In this document: piece after piece, positions 55,791 to 64,000 of the stretch
Layout of the letters: each line of letters starts with the position of its first letter
Numbering within the stretch: position 1 is the stretch's first letter
Assembly (NCBI RefSeq): GCF_015476115.1
Contig: NZ_CP064295.1
Coordinates: 2,970,001-3,034,000, forward strand
Source: Aegicerativicinus sediminis
GTDB taxonomy: Bacteria; Bacteroidota; Bacteroidia; Flavobacteriales; Flavobacteriaceae
Direction of reading: 5' to 3'
Length of the DNA: 64,000 nucleotides
Translations under genes and position numbers: made by a program
Notes under the pieces: model-generated
What the model was told of the DNA's origin: nothing
The model's database searches: none
Seen by the model: only the letters and a program-made list of their open reading frames with translations

Positions 55791-55808
55791 GGGTTAATGG
55801 GAAATAAA

Positions 55809-55838
55809 AATCACCTATTCCTGTCAGAATAGGTGATT
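55809..55838 (-). terminator. Terminator of the SOD gene
   Basis: On the minus strand, a perfect 12-bp stem AATCACCTATTC / GAATAGGTGATT with a six-base loop, followed by TTTATTTC. It separates the SOD gene from the GNAT gene that follows on the same strand. Confidence 0.8.
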
Positions 55839-55860
55839 AATTATAATTAGTATGTTTTTC

Positions 55861-56451
55861 TTATTCGATTACGCCGCCACAACTCACTCTTGCGCCTGCA
55901 TTTCCAGATGGTTGGCTTTTAAAATCATCTTCTCCTTGGTGTACAATAATTGCCTTTCCAAGAATATCCTTTGTAGCGTCTCCACAACCTATACACCATT
56001 CATCTGTAGTAAAATTTTTGGTAGCATGTCCATTTTCGTCAGCTACAACGTTACCGATGTCACCTTTATGATAGCCACTTGCATCACCCCATTTTCCATG
56101 AGGTTGACCTGTTGGATTCCAATGTCCACCTGAAGAAGTTGCATCCTCAGCAGTACAATCAGCAGTTTCATGTAAATGGATAGCATGTGTACCTTGATCT
56201 AATCCGCCAAGTACAATTACCATTTTTACACTTCCATTATCTTCGGTAAAAACGGCATTACCAGTAACTTTACTTCCGCTTTTTGATGTTAAGTTCACCT
56301 TAACTTTTTTAGCATCAGGTGTTGGTTTAGACGCCGCAGGAGTTTCTACCGCTTCTGTTTCCATTACTTCAGTATCTTCTTTTTTATCTTTTTTACAAGA
56401 GAACATTAATGTTATGGCCAAAAAGGCAGTAATTACAATTTTAGTTTTCAT
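55861..56451 (-). CDS. sodC: Cu-Zn superoxide dismutase family lipoprotein
   Basis: Removes superoxide in the periplasm or at the cell surface. The 196-residue protein begins with a lipoprotein signal (lipobox LMFSC, Cys19) and a Lys/Glu/Thr-rich linker. All family ligands are visible: AIHLHE (Cu), GGHWNPTGQPHG (bridging and Zn His), GYHKGD (Zn His and Asp), IIVHQGEDDF (Cu His), and the disulfide Cys of ADC and RVSCGGV. An extra CxxC (EWCIGC) sits before DATKDILGKAI. No SecA/B oddity; a 265-base upstream gap is shared with the divergent usp gene. Confidence 0.93.
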   Translation of the reverse strand: MKTKIVITAFLAITLMFSCKKDKKEDTEVMETEAVETPAASKPTPDAKKVKVNLTSKSGSKVTGNAVFTEDNGSVKMVIVLGGLDQGTHAIHLHETADCTAEDATSSGGHWNPTGQPHGKWGDASGYHKGDIGNVVADENGHATKNFTTDEWCIGCGDATKDILGKAIIVHQGEDDFKSQPSGNAGARVSCGGVIE

Positions 56452-56716
56452 GTGTGGTTATTTGTTTTAATTTTTGTTGGTAATAAAATTAAGCAATTAG
56501 GGCCTGCTGGCAAATATTAAAGCAATTAATACTGGGGTTTATATGGATTGCCGCAATATTTTTTTGGAAAGCGCACATTGTCAATAGAATGTGCTAATTC
56601 CTATATTCAAAATTGTTTATGCGAATTAAAATTTACTGATGTTTTTAAGTGTTCATTAAATGCTTATTGCAGGTATCAGGCAAATTCTCTATCTTTTAAT
56701 TGTTAAAATTAGATTT

Positions 56717-57547
56717 ATGGAAAAAATAATTGTTCCGGTAGACTTTTCGGAATATTCTGAATTCGCTTTACAAACTGCCGCGATGCTCGCAAAAAAATAC
56801 AGTGGTGAAATTTTAGCATTGCACATGCTTGAATTGAATGACTCCTTATTGTCGTCTGACGAGGACAAGGATGAAAAATCCGTATTTTATTTAAAATTGG
56901 CAGAAAAGCGTTTTAATGAATTTTTAGATAAAGATTATCTTAAAGGTGTTTCAGTAAGGCCAATGATTAAAAATTTTAAGGTGTTTAGTGAAGTTGCTAA
57001 ACTTGCGGAGGATAGAAGTGTAGATATGATTATTATGGGAAGTCATGGTGCAAGTGGCATGAATGAATTTTTTGTTGGCACAAATACCGAAAGAGTAGTT
57101 CGTCATAGTGAAGTCCCTGTGTTGGTCGTTAAGGGGCCTCCCTTAGGTGAATCTTTTGACAAGGTAGTTTTTGTTACCAATTTTGATGATGAAGCGGTAG
57201 AAGTGTATTTGAGAAGTCAGAAATTATTTAATGATTGGGGAACGGAGGTTCATTTTGTTTATGTAAACCTTCCGAATGCAGATTTCAGAAGTAGTAAGGA
57301 AATAGATGATAAGGTTACCGATTTCTTGTTAAAGGCAGAAGGTAATTTAGATGCTTTATCGAAGGTTAATTATATTTCAGATTATACAATTGAAGATGGT
57401 GTTTTTGAATTTGCTCATAAAATAGATGCAGATTTAATAGCGATACCAACACATGGTAGAACTGGTTTGTCACATTTCTTTAGTGGTAGTATTACGGAGG
57501 ATATTGCTAATCATTCAATTTTACCGGTAATTACATTTAAAATTTAG
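56717..57547 (+). CDS. Universal stress protein, two Usp domains
   Basis: Cytoplasmic stress protein of 276 residues with two Usp folds in tandem. Domain 1 starts IIVPVDFSEYSE and has the ATP-type loop GSHGASGMNEFFVGTNTE; domain 2 (about 150-276) is more diverged and ends with IPTHGRTGLSHFFSGSITE. The longer frame starting at 56660 would add 19 residues unrelated to the family; M-E-K-I-I-V-P at 56717 is the normal start. No function beyond nucleotide-binding stress response is inferred. Confidence 0.9.
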   Translation: MEKIIVPVDFSEYSEFALQTAAMLAKKYSGEILALHMLELNDSLLSSDEDKDEKSVFYLKLAEKRFNEFLDKDYLKGVSVRPMIKNFKVFSEVAKLAEDRSVDMIIMGSHGASGMNEFFVGTNTERVVRHSEVPVLVVKGPPLGESFDKVVFVTNFDDEAVEVYLRSQKLFNDWGTEVHFVYVNLPNADFRSSKEIDDKVTDFLLKAEGNLDALSKVNYISDYTIEDGVFEFAHKIDADLIAIPTHGRTGLSHFFSGSITEDIANHSILPVITFKI

Positions 57548-57550
57548 ATT

Positions 57551-57577
57551 AAAAGGCCGCTGAATGCGGCCTTTTTA
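57551..57577. terminator. Bidirectional terminator between convergent genes
   Basis: Perfect 10-bp stem AAAAGGCCGC / GCGGCCTTTT with a TGAAT loop and runs of A and T on either side. It ends both the usp gene and the S9 peptidase gene, whose stops lie at 57547 and 57580. Confidence 0.85.
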
Positions 57578-57579
57578 CT

Positions 57580-59535
57580 TTATTCTTCTACTTCAATTTC
57601 GATTTCTTCGCTTTCAGTTTTTCCGTCTTGTAATTTCTTTTCTCCTTTGAGGTAATTATCTAAAAAGGTTAAAATTTTGCCATAGCCTTCAATTTGATTT
57701 TCCTTTTTTACGAAACCGTGACCCTCATCCTCAAATAGCACATATTCTACTGGTACATTATTTTTTCTTACAGCTTCCACGATCTCATCCGATTCAACTT
57801 GAAGAACACGAGGATCTTTAGCGCCTTGAAGTACCATTACCGGTTTGGTGACATTTTCAGCATGGAATAGGGGAGAAATCTTGCGCAGTCTTACGGAATC
57901 TTGACTATAGGGGTCTCCTAATTCTTTATAAAGAGCAGTTTTAAAAGATTCCCAATAAGGAGGAACGCTCTTTAAAGTCCGCAACCAGTTAGTAACACCG
58001 AATATATTCACACCTACATCAAATTCCTCTGGAGCGAACGTAAGCGCTGCCATTGTCATATAACCGCCATATGATCCGCCTATAATTCCAATTCTAGAAT
58101 TGTCTATTTCAGGTTGTTTTGCCAACCAGTTTTTTCCTTCTATACAATCCTGCAAGTCTTTTTCGCCATGATTTAGATCATCCATGAGGTAAAATTCCTT
58201 CCCATAACCACTACTACCGCGATTGTTTACACCTAAAACAGCATACCCATTATTTACCAAATATTGGATGAATGAATTAAATCCTTGTCGAGTCTGTCCT
58301 CCTGGTCCACCATGAACCCAAACTAATGCGGGGACAGGGTTATCAGCAGAGGCTTGTTTTGGCAAATAGTAAATTGCAGGAATCTCAGTACCGTCAAAAG
58401 AATTGTATCGTATTACTTGTGAGGCCACCAAATCATCAGGATTTATATCCTTATTCAATCGATGGGTAATACGTGTAAGTCCTTTATTTTCAAAACTATA
58501 AATGTATAAATCATTTGGTGTGTTAGAATTTCCAACATAAAGCCTCATGAACTTTTCATCTGGAGAGAAAGAAACCGAAGTTATGCTAGCGCTATCAAAT
58601 TCGGGCAAGTCTATTTGTTCCCCAGTCTCTTCATTATAAACTTCTATTACATTTTTACCATCATCATTGATGAATACGGTACGATAGGTTCCATTTTCAC
58701 TTAGACCAACACCTGATATATCCCATTGTTTTTCGAGGATTTTATTCTTTTCTCCTGTTTCTAAATCATATGATGCCAAATAGGAAAAATTTGCTCCTTC
58801 ATCAGTTGTATAATACATCTTTGAGTTGTCCTTTGAAAAAACAATGGATCCATGCCCACTTAAGCTATCATTTATTTTGGTTCTTTCATTAGTGGATGTA
58901 TTGACTAAATATAAGTCACTGTCATTGGTATTTATGGTTTTTGAAAGTGCCATGAATTTTTCATCATCAGACAAACCGACTATATTCATTCCATCTTCAT
59001 TCTTATAAATCAATTCAGAATTGAATCCATCCAAACTCATTTCGTAATAGTCAAAATATCTTGGGTCACGCTCATTGCTTAAAAAATAGAATCCGTCTTT
59101 ATCCTTGTTCCAACCGGCAAAATTTGCGTTAATACCATCTTTAGGTGTAAGGTCTTTAACCGTTCCAGTTGTATCGAGTAAAAATATATGTGAGTTTTCA
59201 TCGCCATTATCATCTGCAGAAAATAAAACGCGATCGTCATTCGGAAAATAAGATATGGCAAAAAATGAAGTAGAATCTGTTGCCGTTAGAGCAGTGAACT
59301 CTCCGCCACTAATTGGGACTGTATACAGATTATAAATACCACTTCTATTACTGCCAATAAGTAATTTAGAGTTGTCATGGGAAAAGCTTCCACCACCAAT
59401 TCCCTCTATATCCATAAATTGTTCTATGGAATAATTTCCAATTTCTCTTGGTTCTGCATTGCCAGTTTCCTTTTCATCAGTTTTACAGGAAAGTGCAGCC
59501 AATAATAGGAATAGGCATAAAAAATGATTTTTCAT
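57580..59535 (-). CDS. S9-family prolyl oligopeptidase-like lipoprotein
   Basis: Serine peptidase that cleaves peptides, often after proline, or acts as an acylaminoacyl peptidase. The 651-residue form has a lipoprotein signal (lipobox LAALSC, Cys17), an N-terminal beta-propeller with WD40-like PD40 repeats (about 40-370), and a C-terminal alpha/beta-hydrolase domain: WVHGGPGGQTRQG, nucleophile Ser in GGSYGGYMTMAA, Asp in KDPRVLQVESDE and His in DEGHGF. An open frame starting further upstream at 59685 runs through the previous gene; the signal peptide sets the start at 59535. It is 28 bases downstream of the BNR-protein gene. Confidence 0.92.
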   Translation of the reverse strand: MKNHFLCLFLLLAALSCKTDEKETGNAEPREIGNYSIEQFMDIEGIGGGSFSHDNSKLLIGSNRSGIYNLYTVPISGGEFTALTATDSTSFFAISYFPNDDRVLFSADDNGDENSHIFLLDTTGTVKDLTPKDGINANFAGWNKDKDGFYFLSNERDPRYFDYYEMSLDGFNSELIYKNEDGMNIVGLSDDEKFMALSKTINTNDSDLYLVNTSTNERTKINDSLSGHGSIVFSKDNSKMYYTTDEGANFSYLASYDLETGEKNKILEKQWDISGVGLSENGTYRTVFINDDGKNVIEVYNEETGEQIDLPEFDSASITSVSFSPDEKFMRLYVGNSNTPNDLYIYSFENKGLTRITHRLNKDINPDDLVASQVIRYNSFDGTEIPAIYYLPKQASADNPVPALVWVHGGPGGQTRQGFNSFIQYLVNNGYAVLGVNNRGSSGYGKEFYLMDDLNHGEKDLQDCIEGKNWLAKQPEIDNSRIGIIGGSYGGYMTMAALTFAPEEFDVGVNIFGVTNWLRTLKSVPPYWESFKTALYKELGDPYSQDSVRLRKISPLFHAENVTKPVMVLQGAKDPRVLQVESDEIVEAVRKNNVPVEYVLFEDEGHGFVKKENQIEGYGKILTFLDNYLKGEKKLQDGKTESEEIEIEVEE

Positions 59536-59563
59536 TAGAATTGTTTTTTGATGTTGATTAAAA

Positions 59564-62500
59564 TTAATCCAATTTGATTGTTTCAGAAGGTTTAAAACGT
59601 TCAATTTCAACCTTATCCATTTCGTCGGTGTATGCCTTCCACTGATTATTGAAGAAATTATTTGTTGTTTTAATAGCATCTTCAACGGCAGTGTTAGCTT
59701 GATTCATTAAACGTTTTTCGGTTTCATTTAAACCTGTTTGTCTAGAAGAAACATAAGCCCGTGCAACACCAATTCGTTGCCCTACGTTCATTTCTGGACT
59801 ACGAATAATTCCTTGTCGGTCATCTTCTTTTCCTAAATAAATTGCAACAAGTGAATCGATCTCTTTAACAATTTCCTTAGAGGCTTTTATCTGACTTTCA
59901 TATAACTTTTTATCCTTTTCTTCTAGGAGTTTCTTGAAATTGTTTGCAGCACTTTTATTTTCGTTTAATTGTTTTACTGCCTTTCCCGTGGCTTCCATTA
60001 ATTTTTCCAATTTTTTGCCGGCATTATATACTTCCTTTAAGTTGGCCATACTTGGTTTTATTCTAGGATCAGCTTCAACTTGAATTTTAGTTTCAGACTT
60101 GTATTCGCCAAAATTCAATTGAACCTTATATGTTCCAGGAAGTACAGTAAGGCCTCTAGGTTCCCTATTTCCTCTATTAAAATTTCGTCGGGAAGGGCCT
60201 TCAACTCCTTTTTCGTCTAACCCCCAATTCCAAGTATAGATTCCAGACTCTTTTGGGGCTTTTTGTTTTAAAGTTCTAATTAGTCGGTCTCCGTCATAAA
60301 TGTTGAGAATTAAACTATCACTTTTAGACTTCTTTTCCGATTTTTCTGTATCCTCTGAGCTTTTTGAATTAGAATTTTTCCCACCCGATTTTTTGTTGGT
60401 ATTTTTTTCTTCTTCAACATCTTTCGACTCTGCCTTGAAATAATATTTAATATGTGCTCCTCCATCTCTATTATCTCCATTGAAAACGGCATCGGCCCCA
60501 AACCTGCTACCTGTAGGCTGTTGATAGGAAGCTAAATAAGCGGTTGGAGGATTGAATAGTTCAATGCTTTTTTCAAGTATACTTTTTTCTCTTGCCAAGG
60601 CTCTAAGAGGGCGTATATCGTCTAATACCCAAGCTGCGCGTCCAAATGTTCCAATAACCAAATCTTGTTCTCTTGGATGTATTACCAAATCCATTACAGG
60701 CACTGTTGGAAAACCTTCAGTCCATTTTGTCCAAGATTTTGCCGCGTCCATTGACACATATAAACCATCGTCGGTTCCTAAAAAAAGTAAATTTTCCTCT
60801 TCAGGATCTTGAGCAATGGCCAAGGTATAACTTTCAACATCATTTCCGTCTACAATGCGCTCCCAAGTTTTTCCATAATCCTTGGTCCTGAATGCATATG
60901 GGGTGTAATTAAACCTTCGGTAATCATTCGCAATTAAAAGAACTTCTCCTTTATTTTTTTTGGAGGCTTTTAATTGTGGAATCCAACTTCCTTTTGGTAG
61001 GCCTTTTATGTTGGCGCTCAACTCAGTCCAACTTTCACCTCCATTTCTAGTAAGTTGAACATTTCCATCGTCGGTACCTACCCAAATTACATCCTTTTCT
61101 GCAGGTGAAGGTTCAATGGCAATTATGGTAGTATAATTCTCCGCCCCTGTAGCATCTTTTGTAAGTCCGCCACTTTCATGTTGTTTTTGTTTTTCAGGAT
61201 CGTTGGTAGTTAAATCGGGGGAAATTACTTCCCATGTGAGACCTTTGTCTGTGGATTTATGTACATATTGACTTCCAAAATATAGAGTGCTACTGTTGAA
61301 TGGATCTATATTAATTGCGGCATTCCAATTGAACCTTAACTTAATTTCAGGGTCTGGATGGGTTGGTTTAATAGTATAGTTATTACCATTCACCCAATCG
61401 TACCGCATAACATTACCTTGTTGACTCATCGACCAACCACCAGTTGGATCTTCAGGATCTGGAACAACATCAAATCCATCCCCGAAACTAATTTCCTGCC
61501 AATAATCATTTCTTATGCCTTGATCACGCCAAACATACGCTGGTCCACGCCAAGAACCATTATCTTGCATTCCACCATATACGTTATATGGATATTCATT
61601 ATCAACATTAATATGATAGAATTGAGCTACGGGTAGATTGCCAATAAAACGCCAAGATTTACCCCGATCTCTAGAAATATTAAGCCCCCCATCATTTCCG
61701 TCAATTAAAAAATTTCCATCTTCAGGATGTATCCACCACGCATGGTGGTCTGGGTGAATACCATTATTGGCTCCATATGCGGGCATCAGTTCCTCAAAAC
61801 TTTTTCCTCCATCCTCACTTACATTTACATAAGTGAAAATTGAATACACTCGATTTTCATTTTGAGGATCAACATAGATTTCAGCATAATAAAAAGGCCT
61901 GTTGCCAATTTCATTCATATTGTCATTAACCATTTTCCAGTTAAACCCTCCATCGGTACTTTTATAAAATGCATTTTTCTTTGATTCAACCAATGCATAA
62001 ACAACATTGGGTGAGCTTGGCGCAATGGCAACTCCAATTCGGCCTAAATCTCCTTCAGGTAAACCATCTTCTGATGTAATTTTTGTCCAATTTTCACCTC
62101 CATCATGCGTAATATGAAGACCAGAACCCGGTCCGCCTGAATTGAAAAACCAAGGTTCACGTTTGTGTTCCCACATGGCTGCAATTAATTTATTTGGATT
62201 TGTAGGATCCATAATTAATTCTGCGGTCCCGGTTTTATCATTAGCAAACAATATGTTAGTCCATGATTTGCCGCCATCAGTAGTTTTATAAACACCTCTT
62301 TCTGGATGTTCTCCCCAGGGAGAGCCTATTGCAGCTGCATAAACTACATCTGGGTTTGATGGGTGAATGATAATTCTATGTATGTGACGGGTTTTCTCAA
62401 GACCCATTAATTTCCAAGATTTTCCTCCATCAAGGGATCTATAAATACCATAACCTCCATTTAAACTATTCCTTGGGTTACCTTCTCCTGTACCTACCCA

Positions 62501-62800
62501 AATAACGGAAGGGTTAGTTTGTTGGATGGCAACCGAACCGATGGAAGCAGTACTTTCATTTTCAAAAACAGGTTCCCATTTTATACCCCCAGAAGTAGAT
62601 TTCCATAAACCTCCGGATGCTGTACCGACATACATTACATTTGGATTGTTTTCTACCACATCAATAGCAGTAACCCTTCCACTCATGCCACCAGGGCCTA
62701 TGCTTCGAGGTTTCATGTTTTTCACTAAATCCATAGGTAATTTTTGAGCTTGTAAAGACAATACTGCACAAGCCGCAAGTAAGAATAAAAATGATCTCAT
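59564..62800 (-). CDS. Large secreted BNR/VPS10-sortilin-like beta-propeller protein
   Basis: Protein of 1078 residues with a signal peptide (MRSFLFLLAACAVLSLQAQ). Its first ~750 residues hold many BNR/Asp-box motifs of the form S-x-D-x-G-x-x-W (SLDGGKSWKL; TTDGGKSWTN; THDGGENWTK; SKDYGKTWERI-like), as in sortilin/VPS10 and exo-sialidase-like proteins. A low-complexity Lys/Ser/Glu region lies around 820-860, and a C-terminal region with coiled-coil character follows (about 960-1060). No sialidase catalytic motif (FRIP) is visible, so an enzyme call is not supported. It probably shares a transcript with the S9 peptidase. Confidence 0.88.
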   Translation of the reverse strand: MRSFLFLLAACAVLSLQAQKLPMDLVKNMKPRSIGPGGMSGRVTAIDVVENNPNVMYVGTASGGLWKSTSGGIKWEPVFENESTASIGSVAIQQTNPSVIWVGTGEGNPRNSLNGGYGIYRSLDGGKSWKLMGLEKTRHIHRIIIHPSNPDVVYAAAIGSPWGEHPERGVYKTTDGGKSWTNILFANDKTGTAELIMDPTNPNKLIAAMWEHKREPWFFNSGGPGSGLHITHDGGENWTKITSEDGLPEGDLGRIGVAIAPSSPNVVYALVESKKNAFYKSTDGGFNWKMVNDNMNEIGNRPFYYAEIYVDPQNENRVYSIFTYVNVSEDGGKSFEELMPAYGANNGIHPDHHAWWIHPEDGNFLIDGNDGGLNISRDRGKSWRFIGNLPVAQFYHINVDNEYPYNVYGGMQDNGSWRGPAYVWRDQGIRNDYWQEISFGDGFDVVPDPEDPTGGWSMSQQGNVMRYDWVNGNNYTIKPTHPDPEIKLRFNWNAAINIDPFNSSTLYFGSQYVHKSTDKGLTWEVISPDLTTNDPEKQKQHESGGLTKDATGAENYTTIIAIEPSPAEKDVIWVGTDDGNVQLTRNGGESWTELSANIKGLPKGSWIPQLKASKKNKGEVLLIANDYRRFNYTPYAFRTKDYGKTWERIVDGNDVESYTLAIAQDPEEENLLFLGTDDGLYVSMDAAKSWTKWTEGFPTVPVMDLVIHPREQDLVIGTFGRAAWVLDDIRPLRALAREKSILEKSIELFNPPTAYLASYQQPTGSRFGADAVFNGDNRDGGAHIKYYFKAESKDVEEEKNTNKKSGGKNSNSKSSEDTEKSEKKSKSDSLILNIYDGDRLIRTLKQKAPKESGIYTWNWGLDEKGVEGPSRRNFNRGNREPRGLTVLPGTYKVQLNFGEYKSETKIQVEADPRIKPSMANLKEVYNAGKKLEKLMEATGKAVKQLNENKSAANNFKKLLEEKDKKLYESQIKASKEIVKEIDSLVAIYLGKEDDRQGIIRSPEMNVGQRIGVARAYVSSRQTGLNETEKRLMNQANTAVEDAIKTTNNFFNNQWKAYTDEMDKVEIERFKPSETIKLD

Positions 62801-62938
62801 TTAAATGTGTAAATTTTGGTTGAATTAGCCTTTTATTATTGAATAGCCCTAAAGATAAATAATTATTATAGGTTGATTTTAAAATATGATGTTAAAGAGG
62901 GAATCTGTCTTTTAGAATTATACTATTTTTATCTAGCT

Positions 62939-64000
62939 ATGAAACGTACCCAAAACAAAAGAGGTTTCAGGTTCGAGTCTTATACCGAATCGGAACAACC
63001 TCTTTTTGAAAAACTTCTGGAAATATTTAAGGAACTGTTGACCCATACATCAGGCGAATTGGATGAGGCCATCGAATGGTTAAAACAGTTAGATGAGGAA
63101 TACAAGCTTACCAATGAAGATTATACGATTGATGATTTTCTGGAAGAATTAAAGGAGAAGGGATACATTCGAGAAGAAATTCGGCCAGATGGTCAGGGTG
63201 GAAAATTAGAGATTACTTCTAAAACTGAACGTGCCATACGCAAACATGCCTTAGACCAAATATTTGGGAAATTACGTAAAAGTGGAGCAGGTAATCACAG
63301 AAGTAAAAAAGCAGGAGTAGGAGATGAGCATACTGGTGATTTCAGAACCTATCAGTTTGGTGATTCAATAGATAAAGTGTCAATGACCGAAAGTTTACGG
63401 AATGCTCAGATGAATCATGGTTTAGGAGATTTTAATATTACCGAAGATGATTTAGTGGTTGAGGAAACTCATCACAAATCTCAAATGAGTACTGTGCTAA
63501 TGATAGATATTAGTCATAGTATGATTTTATACGGTGAAGATAGAATTACACCTGCCAAAAAGGTTGCCATGGCATTGGCTGAATTAATTACCACCCGATA
63601 TCCTAAGGACACTCTTGATATAATTGTATTTGGTAACGATGCGTGGCCAATTCAACTGAAAGATTTGATGTATTTAAATGTTGGGCCTTACCATACAAAT
63701 ACAGTCGCCGGTCTGCAATTGGCTATGGATATTCTCAGACGCAAGCGCAATACCAACAAGCAAATCTTTATGATTACTGACGGTAAGCCAAGTTGCGTTA
63801 GATTAAAAGATGGCAGATATTATAAGAATAGTGTCGGCCTAGATTCTTTTATAGTGAATAAATGTTACAGTATGGCAAGCCAAGCAAGGAGACTACATAT
63901 ACCGATTACCACTTTTATGATTGCGGAAGATTCTTACCTTATGGAGTTTGTTAGGGAATTTACCTACGCCAATCAGGGCAAGGCTTTGTTTACTGGATTG
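62939..64000 (+). CDS. VWA-domain protein, 3' end outside window
   Basis: Open frame of 354 codons running off the right edge without a stop. It begins M-K-R-T-Q-N-K-R-G-F; residues 1-150 are charged and mostly helical, with no known domain. A von Willebrand A domain follows, with the MIDAS motif DxSxS in MIDISHSM (about residue 188), a conserved Thr region and ITDGKPS. This is the type that partners MoxR or Mg-chelatase-like AAA ATPases; a partner may lie to the right. It is divergent from the BNR gene, 138 bases apart. Confidence 0.88.
   Translation, partial: MKRTQNKRGFRFESYTESEQPLFEKLLEIFKELLTHTSGELDEAIEWLKQLDEEYKLTNEDYTIDDFLEELKEKGYIREEIRPDGQGGKLEITSKTERAIRKHALDQIFGKLRKSGAGNHRSKKAGVGDEHTGDFRTYQFGDSIDKVSMTESLRNAQMNHGLGDFNITEDDLVVEETHHKSQMSTVLMIDISHSMILYGEDRITPAKKVAMALAELITTRYPKDTLDIIVFGNDAWPIQLKDLMYLNVGPYHTNTVAGLQLAMDILRRKRNTNKQIFMITDGKPSCVRLKDGRYYKNSVGLDSFIVNKCYSMASQARRLHIPITTFMIAEDSYLMEFVREFTYANQGKALFTGL

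Noticed and set aside
56660-56716. 19-residue extension of the universal stress protein
   Set aside because: The family begins at the M-E-K-I-I-V-P strand; the extension is AT-rich leader sequence.
59535-59685. N-terminal extension of the S9 peptidase from 59685
   Set aside because: The added 50 residues are the antisense-free overlap with the upstream gene's coding end; the lipoprotein signal at 59535 fixes the start.
59564-62800. Sialidase or xyloglucanase function for the BNR protein
   Set aside because: Only Asp-box repeats are visible; no FRIP motif or recognised catalytic residues.

Overview
The window is chromosomal DNA of a Bacteroidota bacterium, most likely a marine-type member of the Flavobacteriaceae. 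This rests on the low-GC background, a PorV/PorQ-family outer membrane protein, a secreted protein with a type IX secretion (T9SS) C-terminal sorting signal, 2TM/LytS/LytTR regulators, a LETM1-related protein, and several TTTG/TAnnTTTG-like promoters. I cannot name the genus.

Positions 1-33371 are one end of a very large surface or extracellular polysaccharide locus, all on the plus strand, with most genes overlapping or a few bases apart. It holds ten GT4-type and six GT2-type glycosyltransferases, a GT-C-like membrane transferase, a WecF/GT56 homologue, a DUF616 transferase-like protein, a WbqC-family protein, four methyltransferases (one FkbM type), a sulfotransferase-like gene, an asparagine-synthase-like ligase without a glutaminase nucleophile, a transglutaminase-like protein, a Wzy/O-antigen-ligase-like protein, and at the far end a WcaJ-type initiating sugar-phosphate transferase. 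Two modules stand out: a polyprenyl-phosphate-sugar decoration set (4172-7499: NeuD/PglD-like acyltransferase, GtrB/ArnC-like GT2, GT-C) and a likely Fuc4NAc set (7732-11158: aminotransferase, WbqC, GNAT, WecF). No flippase, Wzz/Wzc or Wza is visible, so the locus continues beyond the left edge.

Positions 33556-44358 are conserved envelope and housekeeping genes: lnt, a PorV-family protein, pssA, a DUF808 membrane protein, then the leftward run kdsD-like, tatC, AhpD-like, lptB, divergent from recQ; then a cyclophilin-FKBP fusion. The RecQ lacks the zinc-binding cysteines of the canonical family.

Positions 44715-50499 hold a secreted Ig-like (BIG2) repeat protein. Its core is 13 tandem 243-bp units, identical as far as I can see apart from two single-base deletions. 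The unit is about 59% GC by hand count, far above the AT-rich flanks. The deletions, in units 1 and 2, split the gene into two frames.

Positions 50569-64000 contain a YdjM-like membrane protein, a LytS/2TM/LytTR regulatory set, a LETM1-related protein, a GNAT acetyltransferase, a Cu-Zn superoxide dismutase lipoprotein, a double-domain universal stress protein, an S9 peptidase lipoprotein with a neighbouring large BNR/sortilin-like secreted protein, and the start of a VWA-domain gene cut by the right edge. I saw no rRNA, tRNA, CRISPR array, transposase or phage genes.
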